DNA from: an uncultured Verrucomicrobia subdivision 3 bacterium
Lineage (GTDB): Bacteria; Verrucomicrobiota; Verrucomicrobiae; Limisphaerales; UBA11358
NCBI GenBank assembly: GCA_903921455.1
Contig: CAIXPZ010000289.1
Span: forward strand, 1-13,921
DNA: 13,921 bases
Direction: 5' to 3'
Of the stretch, positions 8,041 to 13,921 are shown piece by piece. Within the stretch, counting starts at the first letter, position 1; each line of letters starts with the position of its first letter. Under the pieces are notes generated by a model that made no database searches, was not told the origin of the DNA, and worked only from the letters and a program-made list of their open reading frames with translations. The translations under genes and the position numbers were made by a program.

Positions 8041-11000
8041 TCAGGGCGACGGCGGCCGGACCGGGGGATGGCTCGCTTGCGCGTCTATCGTCAAACGGAT
8101 CAGCGTCCCGCCCCCCGGCTTGGTTTCGAGGTCGAAGCGGCCGCCGAGCGATTCGATCCGCTGGCGCATGTTCTCCAAACCATGCCGCCCGGTGCGGGCG
8201 CGCGCGGCGGCGAGGTCAAACCCGACGCCGTTGTCCTGAAAACAGATCTCGATCTGGTGGCCGCGGGTCCGGGCGCTCAGGGCAATCTCCGTGGGCCGCG
8301 CATATTTGAGCGAGTTGTTCAGCGCCTCCTTGACCACCAGATACAGATTGTGCCGCATCTCCGGCGGAAGCGGCAGGGACGGCAGATCATCGGCGATCTG
8401 GAACCGGCAATGCACCTCCGTGTTCTCAAACAGTTCGCGGGCGAGCTGCGTCAGATATTCCATCAGGCTGCGCAGGGAATCGTTCCGCGGATTCACCGCC
8501 CACACGATTTCATCCAGCGCCCGCGCGGTGCGCACGGCGAAATGCGAGATCTTGTCCACCTTCGCCTTCAAAGATTCCGCGCTGCTTTCCTTCGACTGGC
8601 CGATGTCCGTGATGGACATCGAGATGAATGTCAGGCTGGAACCCAGTTCATCATGCAAGTCGCGCGCGATGCGCACCCGTTCGCGTTCCATGGCCTGCTC
8701 CTGCTCGATCCGCTTGAGCCGCGCGCGATAGCGCCGGCGCTCCACCAGCCGGATGCTCCCGGCCAGCAGCCCCACGCTGACAAACGCCAGCAGCACCTCG
8801 AACCACAGCGTCTGCCAGAAATACGGCAGCACCGCAAACGCGACTTCCGCCCCGCGCTCATCCCACTGCCCGTTGAGATTGCTGGCCTGCACGCGGAAGC
8901 GGTAGTTCCCCGGCGGCAGATAACTGTAGCGCGCCACGCGCAGGTCGCTCCATTCCGTCCAGCCGGCATCGAGTCCGGCCAGCTGGCAGCGGAACAGGAT
9001 TTTCTCCGGCGCGTCAAACCCGATGCCGGTGTAGTGAAATTCATAATTGTGCTTGCCCGCCGGAATCGTCAGCGCCTCCGCCGACGCCGGGATGTTCAGC
9101 AATTGATTATCCACGAACACGCCTTCGAGCAGCACCGTCGGCAAGGTCGCCAGGTGCGTCTGCTGGCGCGGATCAATGACCACGATGCCTTTGGCTGTGG
9201 CAAAACAAAGCTGCCTCGCCTGCGTTTTGATGGCCGCCCCGAAACTGCCCACGCATTCTTCCGAGGCCATGCCTTCCGAAATCCCGAAGTTCAGCGGATG
9301 CACGGAGGCGGTTTTGCCGGCGGCGACATCGTTCAACACCCGCTTGCTCACGCGGCAGATGCCCCGGTTGCAGCCCAGCCACAGGCTGCCGTCATTGTCC
9401 TCCAGAATTTGCAACACGATGTCGTCCAGCAAGCCTTGCTTGGTCGTGAACGCCGCCAGCTGCCCGTGCGCGTAGCGATTCAACCCGCCGCCATCGGTCC
9501 CGATCCACAGCGTCCCGTCTGCCTCCAGCAGCAGGGTGCGGATCAAATCGCTTTGCAAACCTTCCTTCGTGGTGAATCGCGTCAGCGCCCCGTTTTGCCA
9601 CCGGGCCAGTCCGCCGCCGAGCGAGCCGATCCACAGCGTCCCGTCCGCCGAGCGCGCCAGCGACGTGACCGGCTTGCCCGACAGTCCCTTGACCGGCGTG
9701 AATTTCCCCTTCTTCAACAAGCCCAGCTTGCCGTTGTAAGTGCCCACCCAGATTCCCCCGTCCCTGTCCTCGCACAAACTCCAGACGCGATCGCCGCTCA
9801 GCCACGGTGTGTCGCCAAAATAGGAGAGCAATTTACCGTCGCGCCGTTGATACAGGGCCGGGCCCGCGCCCCACCACAGGCTGCCGTCGCTCGTGCTCAA
9901 CATCGCCTCCACCAGCAAATGCGCGCGCAACCGGGTTTCCATGAACGGCTCGAACTGGTCGCCCTCCCACCGGTAAACGCCCTGGCCATAAGTGCCCGCC
10001 CACATTTCCCCGTTCGTCGTCTGCGCCAGCGACCGCAACTGCCCTTCCGATGAACCCTCCATCGGGTGATACACGGAAAGCTTCTTCGGCCCCACGCGGT
10101 TCAATCCGCCCGATTGCGTGCCCACCCACAGAAACTGCTCGCGCCCCGCGTAGAGCGACAGGATCGCGTCGTCCGACAGCCCGTCCTTTTTCTGCAAGGC
10201 CTGGAACCGCCCGTTTTGAAGATAATACAAACCCTCATTCCACGACCCCGCCCAGATCATGCCCTCCTCCGTCTCCGCCAGCCGGTAAGTCACCACTTCG
10301 GGAAAACCCTCGTTCGTGCCGTAGTTTTTCCAGGCGCCGTTTTCATAGCACAACAACTTCCGCTCGCGCATCCCGGCCCACACCCGGTTCTGGCTGTCCA
10401 CCAGCACACAGCGCGGATTGTTGGTGATGGTTCCCGTCTCATGATCCGCCACCGAATACGTGTCGCCATGAAAACGCAGCAGCCCGTTGTGCAGCGTCGC
10501 CACCCAGATATCCCCCTGCCGGTCCTTCGCCAGATCAAACACCAGCATCGGCCCCAGCTCTTTTGCCAGCGGCTCAAACTTGCCCTTCCACCAGCGGCTC
10601 AAGCCCGTGTGCGTCCCCACCCACACCTCGCCATTCGTCGCCTCCACGAAACTGCTGATGGAATCCCCCGCCAAGCCGTCTTTGACCGTGTAAGTGTGGA
10701 TCATCCCCTGCGCCAGCCGACCCACGCCGCCGCCCGATGTGCCGATCCACAAGGCGCCCTGCCGATCCTCCAGCAACGCCGAGATCTGGAGATTCTTCAA
10801 CCCGTCCGCCAGACCGAACTGCTGGCAATGCACCCCATCAAAGCGCGCCAACCCCTCGTCCGTGCCCAGCCACAGATAGCCGTCGCGCGATTGCGTGACT
10901 GCGGTGACCGTATTGTTGGGCAAACCCTGCTGACCCTGCCACGACCGGATGAAGAACTCCGGCGGCGCCGAGCCCGCCCCGGCTGGCGCGGCGGACCACA

Positions 11001-11073
11001 ATCCGACGGCCAGCGCCCCGGCGAGCAGCCAGCCGGCCCCGGACCTGCGACGCAGTGAAAGCATTTCCGCCAT
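8041..11073 (-). CDS. Double-propeller (Reg_prop/Y_Y_Y) sensor histidine kinase, HisKA_3 type
   Basis: A 1010-residue membrane sensor kinase. A signal peptide (LLAGALAVGLWSAAPAGAG) exports the sensor. About residues 40-620 hold 13 W-x-G/A blade motifs (for example GYLWLGTDEGL, GALWIGTSGGG, GEVWVGTHTGL, GTLWIGTDGGGL), as in two seven-bladed Reg_prop propellers. A Y_Y_Y domain follows (NYEFHYTGIGFDAPEK; LPPGNYRFRVQASN). One membrane helix lies at about 753-775, then a coiled basic linker. The HisKA_3 dimerisation domain has phospho-acceptor His807 in ARDLHDELGSS. The ATPase domain has N919/N920 in KEALNNSLKYA, D947 in DNGVGF and GRHGLENMRQR. Unlike Bacteroidetes hybrid (HTCS) kinases, it carries no fused receiver or AraC domain; its regulator is the next gene. 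The ATG at 11073 is chosen; a GTG at 11088 and an ATG at 11064 are alternatives, and none has a good ribosome site. The ligand is unknown but is probably an oligosaccharide, judging by context. Confidence 0.95.
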   Translation of the reverse strand: MAEMLSLRRRSGAGWLLAGALAVGLWSAAPAGAGSAPPEFFIRSWQGQQGLPNNTVTAVTQSRDGYLWLGTDEGLARFDGVHCQQFGLADGLKNLQISALLEDRQGALWIGTSGGGVGRLAQGMIHTYTVKDGLAGDSISSFVEATNGEVWVGTHTGLSRWWKGKFEPLAKELGPMLVFDLAKDRQGDIWVATLHNGLLRFHGDTYSVADHETGTITNNPRCVLVDSQNRVWAGMRERKLLCYENGAWKNYGTNEGFPEVVTYRLAETEEGMIWAGSWNEGLYYLQNGRFQALQKKDGLSDDAILSLYAGREQFLWVGTQSGGLNRVGPKKLSVYHPMEGSSEGQLRSLAQTTNGEMWAGTYGQGVYRWEGDQFEPFMETRLRAHLLVEAMLSTSDGSLWWGAGPALYQRRDGKLLSYFGDTPWLSGDRVWSLCEDRDGGIWVGTYNGKLGLLKKGKFTPVKGLSGKPVTSLARSADGTLWIGSLGGGLARWQNGALTRFTTKEGLQSDLIRTLLLEADGTLWIGTDGGGLNRYAHGQLAAFTTKQGLLDDIVLQILEDNDGSLWLGCNRGICRVSKRVLNDVAAGKTASVHPLNFGISEGMASEECVGSFGAAIKTQARQLCFATAKGIVVIDPRQQTHLATLPTVLLEGVFVDNQLLNIPASAEALTIPAGKHNYEFHYTGIGFDAPEKILFRCQLAGLDAGWTEWSDLRVARYSYLPPGNYRFRVQASNLNGQWDERGAEVAFAVLPYFWQTLWFEVLLAFVSVGLLAGSIRLVERRRYRARLKRIEQEQAMERERVRIARDLHDELGSSLTFISMSITDIGQSKESSAESLKAKVDKISHFAVRTARALDEIVWAVNPRNDSLRSLMEYLTQLARELFENTEVHCRFQIADDLPSLPLPPEMRHNLYLVVKEALNNSLKYARPTEIALSARTRGHQIEICFQDNGVGFDLAAARARTGRHGLENMRQRIESLGGRFDLETKPGGGTLIRLTIDAQASHPPVRPPSP

Positions 11074-11167
11074 GCCAGCAAAAGCCACGACTCAATTCAA
11101 GGGTAATCGTTGCCGCCCGCAGCGGCCGGACATTTAAATTTCCTACGAAGACTACGACTGACACCAA

Positions 11168-11202
11168 CCGTTTGCTCGCATGACAAATGTGAAACCAAAC
11201 GG
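11168..11202. repeat. Inverted repeat after the DUF6869-like gene
   Basis: CCGTTTG (11168-11174) and CAAACGG (11196-11202) form a perfect 7-bp inverted repeat around a 21-base loop. The first arm on the minus strand starts 8 bases after the stop of the DUF6869-like gene. No T-run follows, so a simple intrinsic terminator is not supported. It belongs to the series of arms that follow stops in this block. Confidence 0.4.
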
Positions 11203-11210
11203 CAATACTC

Positions 11211-11561
11211 TCACCACACTTTGCCTCCTCGTGCGGCCTCGACTCGCCGCCAAATCTCCTGCGGCATACCTCGCCGCCAGACGCCACCGAGAACATGAGC
11301 AAAGGCTGAACTCTGCTGAGCCTCGGCCTCAATCCGATCGATAAACCGTGCTCCGTGAAGGGCGAGCAAATCCTCGACTGGCCCAGCCGCCAACAATGAA
11401 ATCTGCTCCTCTGACAGCTTGCGCTGCAAGATGCGAAGAACTGCCTGCCAAACGGCCTCCGCGTCAGCAAAAGGAGGAATGAGTCCATCCGCCATCGTGC
11501 AATCCTCCCCGCTGAGCCACTCAGCCTCAAGCTCGTCAACGGTTGGTGGTCGCATACGCAT
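11211..11561 (-). CDS. DUF6869-like small protein
   Basis: A 116-residue, probably cytoplasmic protein with no signal peptide or membrane segment. The central and C-terminal part reads LLAAGPVEDLLALHGARFID (residues 56-75), RIEAEA, then VLGGVWRRGMPQEIW (90-104). I recognise this pattern as the DUF6869 type, whose function is unknown. Trp38, His69, Asp75 and the GGVW block look like the conserved positions. The ATG at 11561 is supported by an AGG about ten bases upstream; a second ATG lies two codons in. It is the last gene of the minus-strand accessory block and lies about 140 bases upstream of the kinase start. Nothing ties it functionally to the two-component genes. The family name comes from memory of the motif and should be confirmed with a profile search. 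Confidence 0.75.
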   Translation of the reverse strand: MRMRPPTVDELEAEWLSGEDCTMADGLIPPFADAEAVWQAVLRILQRKLSEEQISLLAAGPVEDLLALHGARFIDRIEAEAQQSSAFAHVLGGVWRRGMPQEIWRRVEAARGGKVW

Positions 11562-11681
11562 ACTTCTGCCTAAAGAAAAAATCTAAGCCATGCCTGCCTC
11601 GCAGCGCGAACCGCGACTGCGGTCTGGGAAGACAGCCACCGTCCGCCATCAGCCATGGGTCCCGGTGAATGATTAGGCTGT
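11562..11681. other. 120-base spacer bounded by GCCTAA/TTAGGC arms
   Basis: The spacer between the lipoprotein stop and the DUF6869-like start is bounded by GCCTAA (11568-11573) and TTAGGC (11673-11678), a perfect 6-bp inverted repeat set 6 bases from the start codon and 3 bases from the stop. Inside it, CCATG-x-CTG and its complement occur about 14 bases in from each arm. An open minus frame crosses the spacer but has no recognisable domain. The layout recalls an integron attC site, but the core sequences are imperfect. Confidence 0.35.
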
Positions 11682-12023
11682 TTATGGTTTCTTGCCATAC
11701 CCAATCTCCCACTTTTTGCGAGCTTGCTCGCACACTGGACAACTATAAATCAATACAAACTGCTCTGGGCCCTCTATACAACCACCACCGGCCAAGTCAT
11801 CAGCGTGTGGGAATGAATTAGTGCTGGCGGCGTGATAAGCGAGGCTGAAATCCGTCGCTCCCATCAATCCATAAACAATCCGCACTTTCTTCTTATCCAT
11901 GTGGACATGGTGCAGCTCACAAATATCTGAATAACCTCGCGTGCCATCAACCGTGGTCTTGTCACATCCGCAAACGAATGAGCCAACCAGCAAAACCAAT
12001 AGCAAATGTAAGCGAATAATCAT
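11682..12023 (-). CDS. Small His/Cys-rich lipoprotein of unknown function
   Basis: A 113-residue predicted lipoprotein. MIIRLHLLLVLLVGSFVCGC gives a short basic start, a hydrophobic core and a lipobox-like VCG-C with lipidation at Cys20. A TTG at 12032 is in frame, but the ATG at 12023 leaves a better signal peptide. The mature part has two clustered metal-ligand-like groups: C35 with H38, H39 and H41 (ICELHHVHM), and C95/C98 in a CPVC knuckle, plus H73 in FPHADD and C82. This suggests a structural zinc or other metal site, although disulfides are equally possible in an exported protein. I recognise the layout (ICE-HH-H...YG...FPHA...CP-C...W) only as an uncharacterised family and assign no function. 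It sits in a run of unrelated small minus-strand genes. Confidence 0.8.
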   Translation of the reverse strand: MIIRLHLLLVLLVGSFVCGCDKTTVDGTRGYSDICELHHVHMDKKKVRIVYGLMGATDFSLAYHAASTNSFPHADDLAGGGCIEGPEQFVLIYSCPVCEQARKKWEIGYGKKP

Positions 12024-12031
12024 GCGCGTCA

Positions 12032-12085
12032 AATCGGCCTAACAGAGTAGTGGGTTGAAGTTTTGCGGCCTATCATGGGCCGATT
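12032..12085. repeat. Inverted repeat just upstream of the lipoprotein gene
   Basis: AATCGGCC (12032-12039) and GGCCGATT (12078-12085) form a perfect 8-bp inverted repeat; the next two inner positions add a T-G wobble and an A-T pair. A smaller CGGCC/GGCCG palindrome lies inside the loop and competes for the right arm. It ends only 8 bases before the ATG of the lipoprotein gene, so it would form in the 5' leader. It also overlaps GTTAGGC (minus strand, 12043-12037). Confidence 0.45.
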
Positions 12086-12165
12086 GAGTTTGCAGGGCTG
12101 AGCAAAGGCCGCGTTCGGGTTGGTTCCGGGGCCCAGCCCAAATTTTCTCACGTGGCTGCCCATGC

Positions 12166-12202
12166 TTTTGACCTTATTCCCGCCCCGCCGCCGTGTCGAG
12201 CG
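12166..12202. repeat. 37-base direct repeat, copy 1
   Basis: This 37-base segment, beginning TTTTGACCTTATTCCCG and ending GTGTCGAGCG, is identical to 13624-13660 in the same orientation. Similarity continues weakly for several bases on the right side. It lies downstream of the CPBP-like gene and about 140 bases upstream of the lipoprotein ATG. It is not itself palindromic. It is a dispersed repeat of unknown type. Confidence 0.85.
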
Positions 12203-12240
12203 CAATTTCGCCGGTGGCCTGCCTTCTCAGCTAAGCTGGT

Positions 12241-12281
12241 TAAAGGGCCGCTTTCAGTGAAACACCTGGGCTGACCCTTTA
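12241..12281. repeat. Inverted repeat after the CPBP-like gene
   Basis: TAAAGGG (12241-12247) and CCCTTTA (12275-12281) are perfect 7-bp arms with a 27-base loop. On the minus strand the first arm begins 12 bases past the CPBP-like stop. No T-run follows the second arm, so terminator function is uncertain. Confidence 0.4.
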
Positions 12282-12293
12282 GGATTATTTACA

Positions 12294-12926
12294 TCAAATG
12301 AAAAACAGCGTGTTCCATAGCCAGTGACATAAAATGCAAAGTGGAACACATCCGGTCCAGATATAGCAAAATCCATAGATCAGAGATTGCGAGGTTAATG
12401 CCACCCAAACTTCCCAACCGCTGAAGGTCAGATCATGGCCACTGACAAACATCGCCGTAGTAAGCAGAACCGCACCAAATGGCCAGCGGGTGCAATACGG
12501 CAAAATGGCAGCCAAGAATACCCCGCGAAAAACAACTTCTTCAACGATCGGCGCTGTGATGGCTATGTTGAAATATGTGGCCGGGTCTTCTTTGCGGAAA
12601 TGAAAGGATCGGGAAAGTATTTCCTGGATGGCTAAAACCGAGAGCAGGCAAATCCCTGCTGCCAACCAATCTTTTCCGCCGCGCAGCCAGCGCCCGATAA
12701 AAATCGTATAAATGCTGGATTTCCTGCGGCTAAACATCAGCACCAACACAATCACGCTCAAGAAAATCAATCTCAAATAGAGATAAGAATTAGGATACTG
12801 GGTGGTTTGCGCCACCAACTGATACAATGGCAAATAAATTAAAACCCATAATGGAGAAATCGCATGTTCAAGACGTCCCCTTAATTGAAAGAAAGATGTG
12901 CCTTGTGTTGAATTCCCGGTCTTCAT
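12294..12926 (-). CDS. CPBP-family intramembrane protease-like protein
   Basis: A 210-residue polytopic membrane protein with all three motifs of the CPBP (CAAX protease and bacteriocin-processing, Abi/PF02517-type) family. These are VEEVVFRG (E129, E130, R134), FVSGH (F160, H164) and HWLWN (H201, N205). The Glu and His residues are the metal or catalytic residues of this family, so it is probably active. Family roles include prenyl-protein processing, bacteriocin maturation or self-immunity, and some members remain without known function. The frame extends upstream to 13004, but that would overlap the preceding gene by 77 bases. The ATG at 12926 is chosen because GGTGGA sits 9 bases before it; an ATG at 12935 overlaps the previous stop and is the alternative. 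It is translationally coupled to the small membrane gene upstream. No bacteriocin precursor is visible nearby. Confidence 0.88.
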   Translation of the reverse strand: MKTGNSTQGTSFFQLRGRLEHAISPLWVLIYLPLYQLVAQTTQYPNSYLYLRLIFLSVIVLVLMFSRRKSSIYTIFIGRWLRGGKDWLAAGICLLSVLAIQEILSRSFHFRKEDPATYFNIAITAPIVEEVVFRGVFLAAILPYCTRWPFGAVLLTTAMFVSGHDLTFSGWEVWVALTSQSLIYGFCYIWTGCVPLCILCHWLWNTLFFI

Positions 12927-12927
12927 C

Positions 12928-13284
12928 TCAATCATTCCACCAGTATAAAAATGGTTCCGGGGCAAACTGCATGCAGCCCCGGCAGATAAAAAATAAAACT
13001 GCATACAAGATGAGGTAGGGAATAAACCGTCTCCATGCCTTGACGCAAAAGCACAAAATTATGGCGGCTGGAACCAGCACGATGCTGGAAATAAACCATG
13101 CCGCATAGCAAAACGCCGCCGCGTTTACATGCGCAAGCAAAAGCGGAGGAAATCCAGCCTCGCCAATGGATGCGGGCCAGCCGCCAAGACTGCTGTGCAT
13201 GTGCATCGCCAGCGAGAAGAACATGCCGAGCATGATCAAACTCGGCATCGCTGAGATAATGATGCCCGCGCGTGACGTTTTCAT
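12928..13284 (-). CDS. Small hypothetical membrane protein
   Basis: A 118-residue protein with three predicted membrane segments: about 7-28 (IIISAMPSLIMLGMFFSLAM), 58-82 and 87-104. The loop after the first helix, MHMHSSLGGWPASIGEAGFP, is rich in His, Gly and Pro and looks like the conserved core. I have a sense of similar orphan proteins in Verrucomicrobiota but assign no function. Its stop is next to the CPBP-like start and would overlap it by 8 bases if the ATG at 12935 is used, so the two are probably made together. The ATG is preceded by an A/T-rich run with no Shine-Dalgarno. Gene 13336-13584 lies upstream, with a hairpin in the 51-base gap between them. Confidence 0.8.
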   Translation of the reverse strand: MKTSRAGIIISAMPSLIMLGMFFSLAMHMHSSLGGWPASIGEAGFPPLLLAHVNAAAFCYAAWFISSIVLVPAAIILCFCVKAWRRFIPYLILYAVLFFICRGCMQFAPEPFLYWWND

Positions 13285-13308
13285 TTTTTATTACGCAAGC
13301 TGGGCAAT

Positions 13309-13332
13309 GCGGTTCGTATTATCTTGAACCGC
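13309..13332. terminator. Hairpin between two small membrane genes
   Basis: GCGGTTC (13309-13315) and GAACCGC (13326-13332) form a perfect 7-bp GC-rich stem with a 10-base loop, starting 3 bases after the stop of the upstream minus-strand gene. It is compact enough to act as a terminator or a processing or stability hairpin. However, the bases after it on the minus strand (ATTGCCCAG) are not a T-run. Partial termination or mRNA protection is more likely than a full intrinsic terminator. Confidence 0.5.
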
Positions 13333-13335
13333 CGG

Positions 13336-13584
13336 TTATCGCATTGGACTTGTCTCTTCATCGTGCTTTTTCCGTCGGTTAAGCTCCCGAATACAGTCGG
13401 CCATCAGCCAAAGACACAATAGCGTCCATAAGCCAAGCATGAGCCAATCACCAATGTTGTCCCAGTCCTTGCCCCACATGAACGAAACAATGTGGGCAAA
13501 GAATAGAATGATAATGACAGAGATGCTTATCAGGATTTCCTTGTCCGAATATTTTTGGAGCCAATTTGATTTTTTCTCTGCCAT
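13336..13584 (-). CDS. Small two-helix membrane protein, function unknown
   Basis: An 82-residue protein beginning MAEKKSNWLQKYSDKE, with two strong membrane segments at about 17-38 (ILISISVIIILFFAHIVSFM) and 43-64 (NIGDWLMLGLWTLLCLWLMA). It ends in a highly charged tail (RELNRRKKHDEE). The frame stays open upstream to an ATG at 13806, but that part runs through the 37-base repeat and reads like non-coding DNA. The ATG at 13584, with GGA eight bases upstream, is therefore preferred. It is the first of three consecutive minus-strand membrane-protein genes. No family is recognised. Because it is short, the gene call rests on the clean hydrophobic pattern and conserved spacing with its neighbours. 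Confidence 0.65.
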   Translation of the reverse strand: MAEKKSNWLQKYSDKEILISISVIIILFFAHIVSFMWGKDWDNIGDWLMLGLWTLLCLWLMADCIRELNRRKKHDEETSPMR

Positions 13585-13921
13585 AAATTCCAAATCATTT
13601 TTTCCGCCTACCCTGTCGGCTGGTTTTGACCTTATTCCCGCCCCGCCGCCGTGTCGAGCGGATTTTAGGCAGCCGTTTATCGCTGGCTGGCTGGCACCCA
13701 AGCCCCCGTCCGGGTTCGTCTCGAAGGGATCACCCGACAATAGGCCAAAGAAGCGAGGTTTTTGTCTGAAAATTGGGCGAATCATGGGCAAATGCTTGTA
13801 TTCCAATCTGTTTTCAATCCAACTGGGTCAGCTTGGCGCGTCAAACTGCCCGATTTACTATCGTTAACTTAAAATTCTAAAGCAAAACTTTCAATTTTCG
13901 TTTCAACAATTGCAATTTTTA
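13585..13921. other. 337-base stretch without a supported gene, right edge
   Basis: No gene is supported here. It holds the second 37-base repeat and a GCCTA/TAGGC pair (13606-13610 and 13666-13670) bounding 65 bases around that repeat. A 10-base match to the lipoprotein leader, GCGCGTCAAA, lies near 13834 and 13843. The last 61 bases are strongly AT-rich (14 G or C by hand count), with an AATTGCAATT palindrome at 13908-13917. The AT-rich end may be a promoter or leader region for the minus-strand genes, but I could not fit a convincing -35/-10 pair. Confidence 0.45.
13624..13660. repeat. 37-base direct repeat, copy 2
   Basis: Identical over 37 bases to 12166-12202, in the same orientation. 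It lies 39 bases upstream of the ATG of the 82-residue membrane protein. The two copies therefore bracket the three membrane-protein genes as direct repeats 1458 bases apart. The repeat is GC-rich in the middle and non-palindromic. Confidence 0.85.

Larger units (their letters stand above)
12024..12293. other. Non-coding 270-base spacer dense in inverted repeats
   Basis: No gene is seen between the CPBP-like gene and the lipoprotein gene. The spacer holds the inverted repeat 12032-12085, a GGGCTG/CAGCCC pair (12095-12100 and 12134-12139), one copy of the 37-base direct repeat (12166-12202), an 11-base palindrome CAGCTAAGCTG (12228-12238) and the TAAAGGG/CCCTTTA pair (12241-12281). It is more GC-rich in its middle than the membrane-protein genes beside it. 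I see no transposase remnant. Confidence 0.5.

Noticed and set aside
8068..10053. 661-codon plus-strand open frame opposite the sensor kinase
   Set aside because: It is the antisense shadow of a GC-rich kinase gene; the translation is rich in Arg, Gln, Pro and His and has no domain.
11536..11742. 68-codon minus-strand open frame across the lipoprotein/DUF6869 spacer
   Set aside because: It overlaps both flanking genes and shows no signal, hydrophobic pattern or domain.
13585..13806. N-terminal extension of the 82-residue membrane protein
   Set aside because: The extension reads through the 37-base repeat and has non-protein-like composition; the internal ATG has better spacing to GGA.
11089..13921. 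True integron or CRISPR array
   Set aside because: No integrase, Cas gene or regularly spaced repeat series is visible, and the 37-base repeat is non-palindromic and present only twice; kept only as a cassette-like hypothesis.

Overview
The window looks like a chromosomal stretch from a Verrucomicrobiota bacterium, most likely of the Pedosphaera/Limisphaera type. The evidence is a pseudopilin with a [24 protein letters not shown] N-terminus, secreted GH3 enzymes beside a TolB-like propeller, a very large propeller-type sensor kinase, few clear Shine-Dalgarno sequences, and several small orphan membrane or lipoprotein genes. The lineage is inferred from gene style; no rRNA or marker gene is present.

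Left part (1-967): a minus-strand type II secretion-like pseudopilin (135-809) that appears to lack the usual C-terminal H-X9-DG tail. A 158-base divergent spacer with a perfect 6-bp stem-loop (884-903) separates it from the next operon.

Central part (968-7309, plus strand): a tight three-gene operon. It encodes a secreted GH3 glycosidase, a secreted protein combining a beta-sandwich-like domain with a TolB/PD40 propeller, and a second secreted GH3 glycosidase ending in a CARDB-like domain. The gaps are 21 and 3 bases. The set is probably for extracytoplasmic breakdown of beta-linked oligosaccharides.

Convergent to it (7327-11073, minus strand, only 17 bases between the stops) is a two-component pair: a periplasmic double-propeller (Reg_prop/Y_Y_Y) histidine kinase with a HisKA_3-type core, followed by a NarL/LuxR-type response regulator. 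Kinases of this sensor class often sit beside carbohydrate-use genes, so control of the GH3 operon is plausible but unproven.

Right part (11089-13921): an accessory-looking block of five small minus-strand genes: a DUF6869-like protein, a His/Cys-rich lipoprotein, a CPBP-family membrane protein, and two small membrane proteins. The spacers are long and rich in inverted repeats. Two perfect 37-base direct repeats (12166-12202 and 13624-13660) bracket the three membrane-protein genes, and an inverted-repeat arm follows the stop of four of the five genes within 3-12 bases. I found no integrase, transposase, CRISPR array, tRNA or rRNA. The cassette-like layout of this block is the most unusual thing here, but it falls short of a proven integron or other named system.
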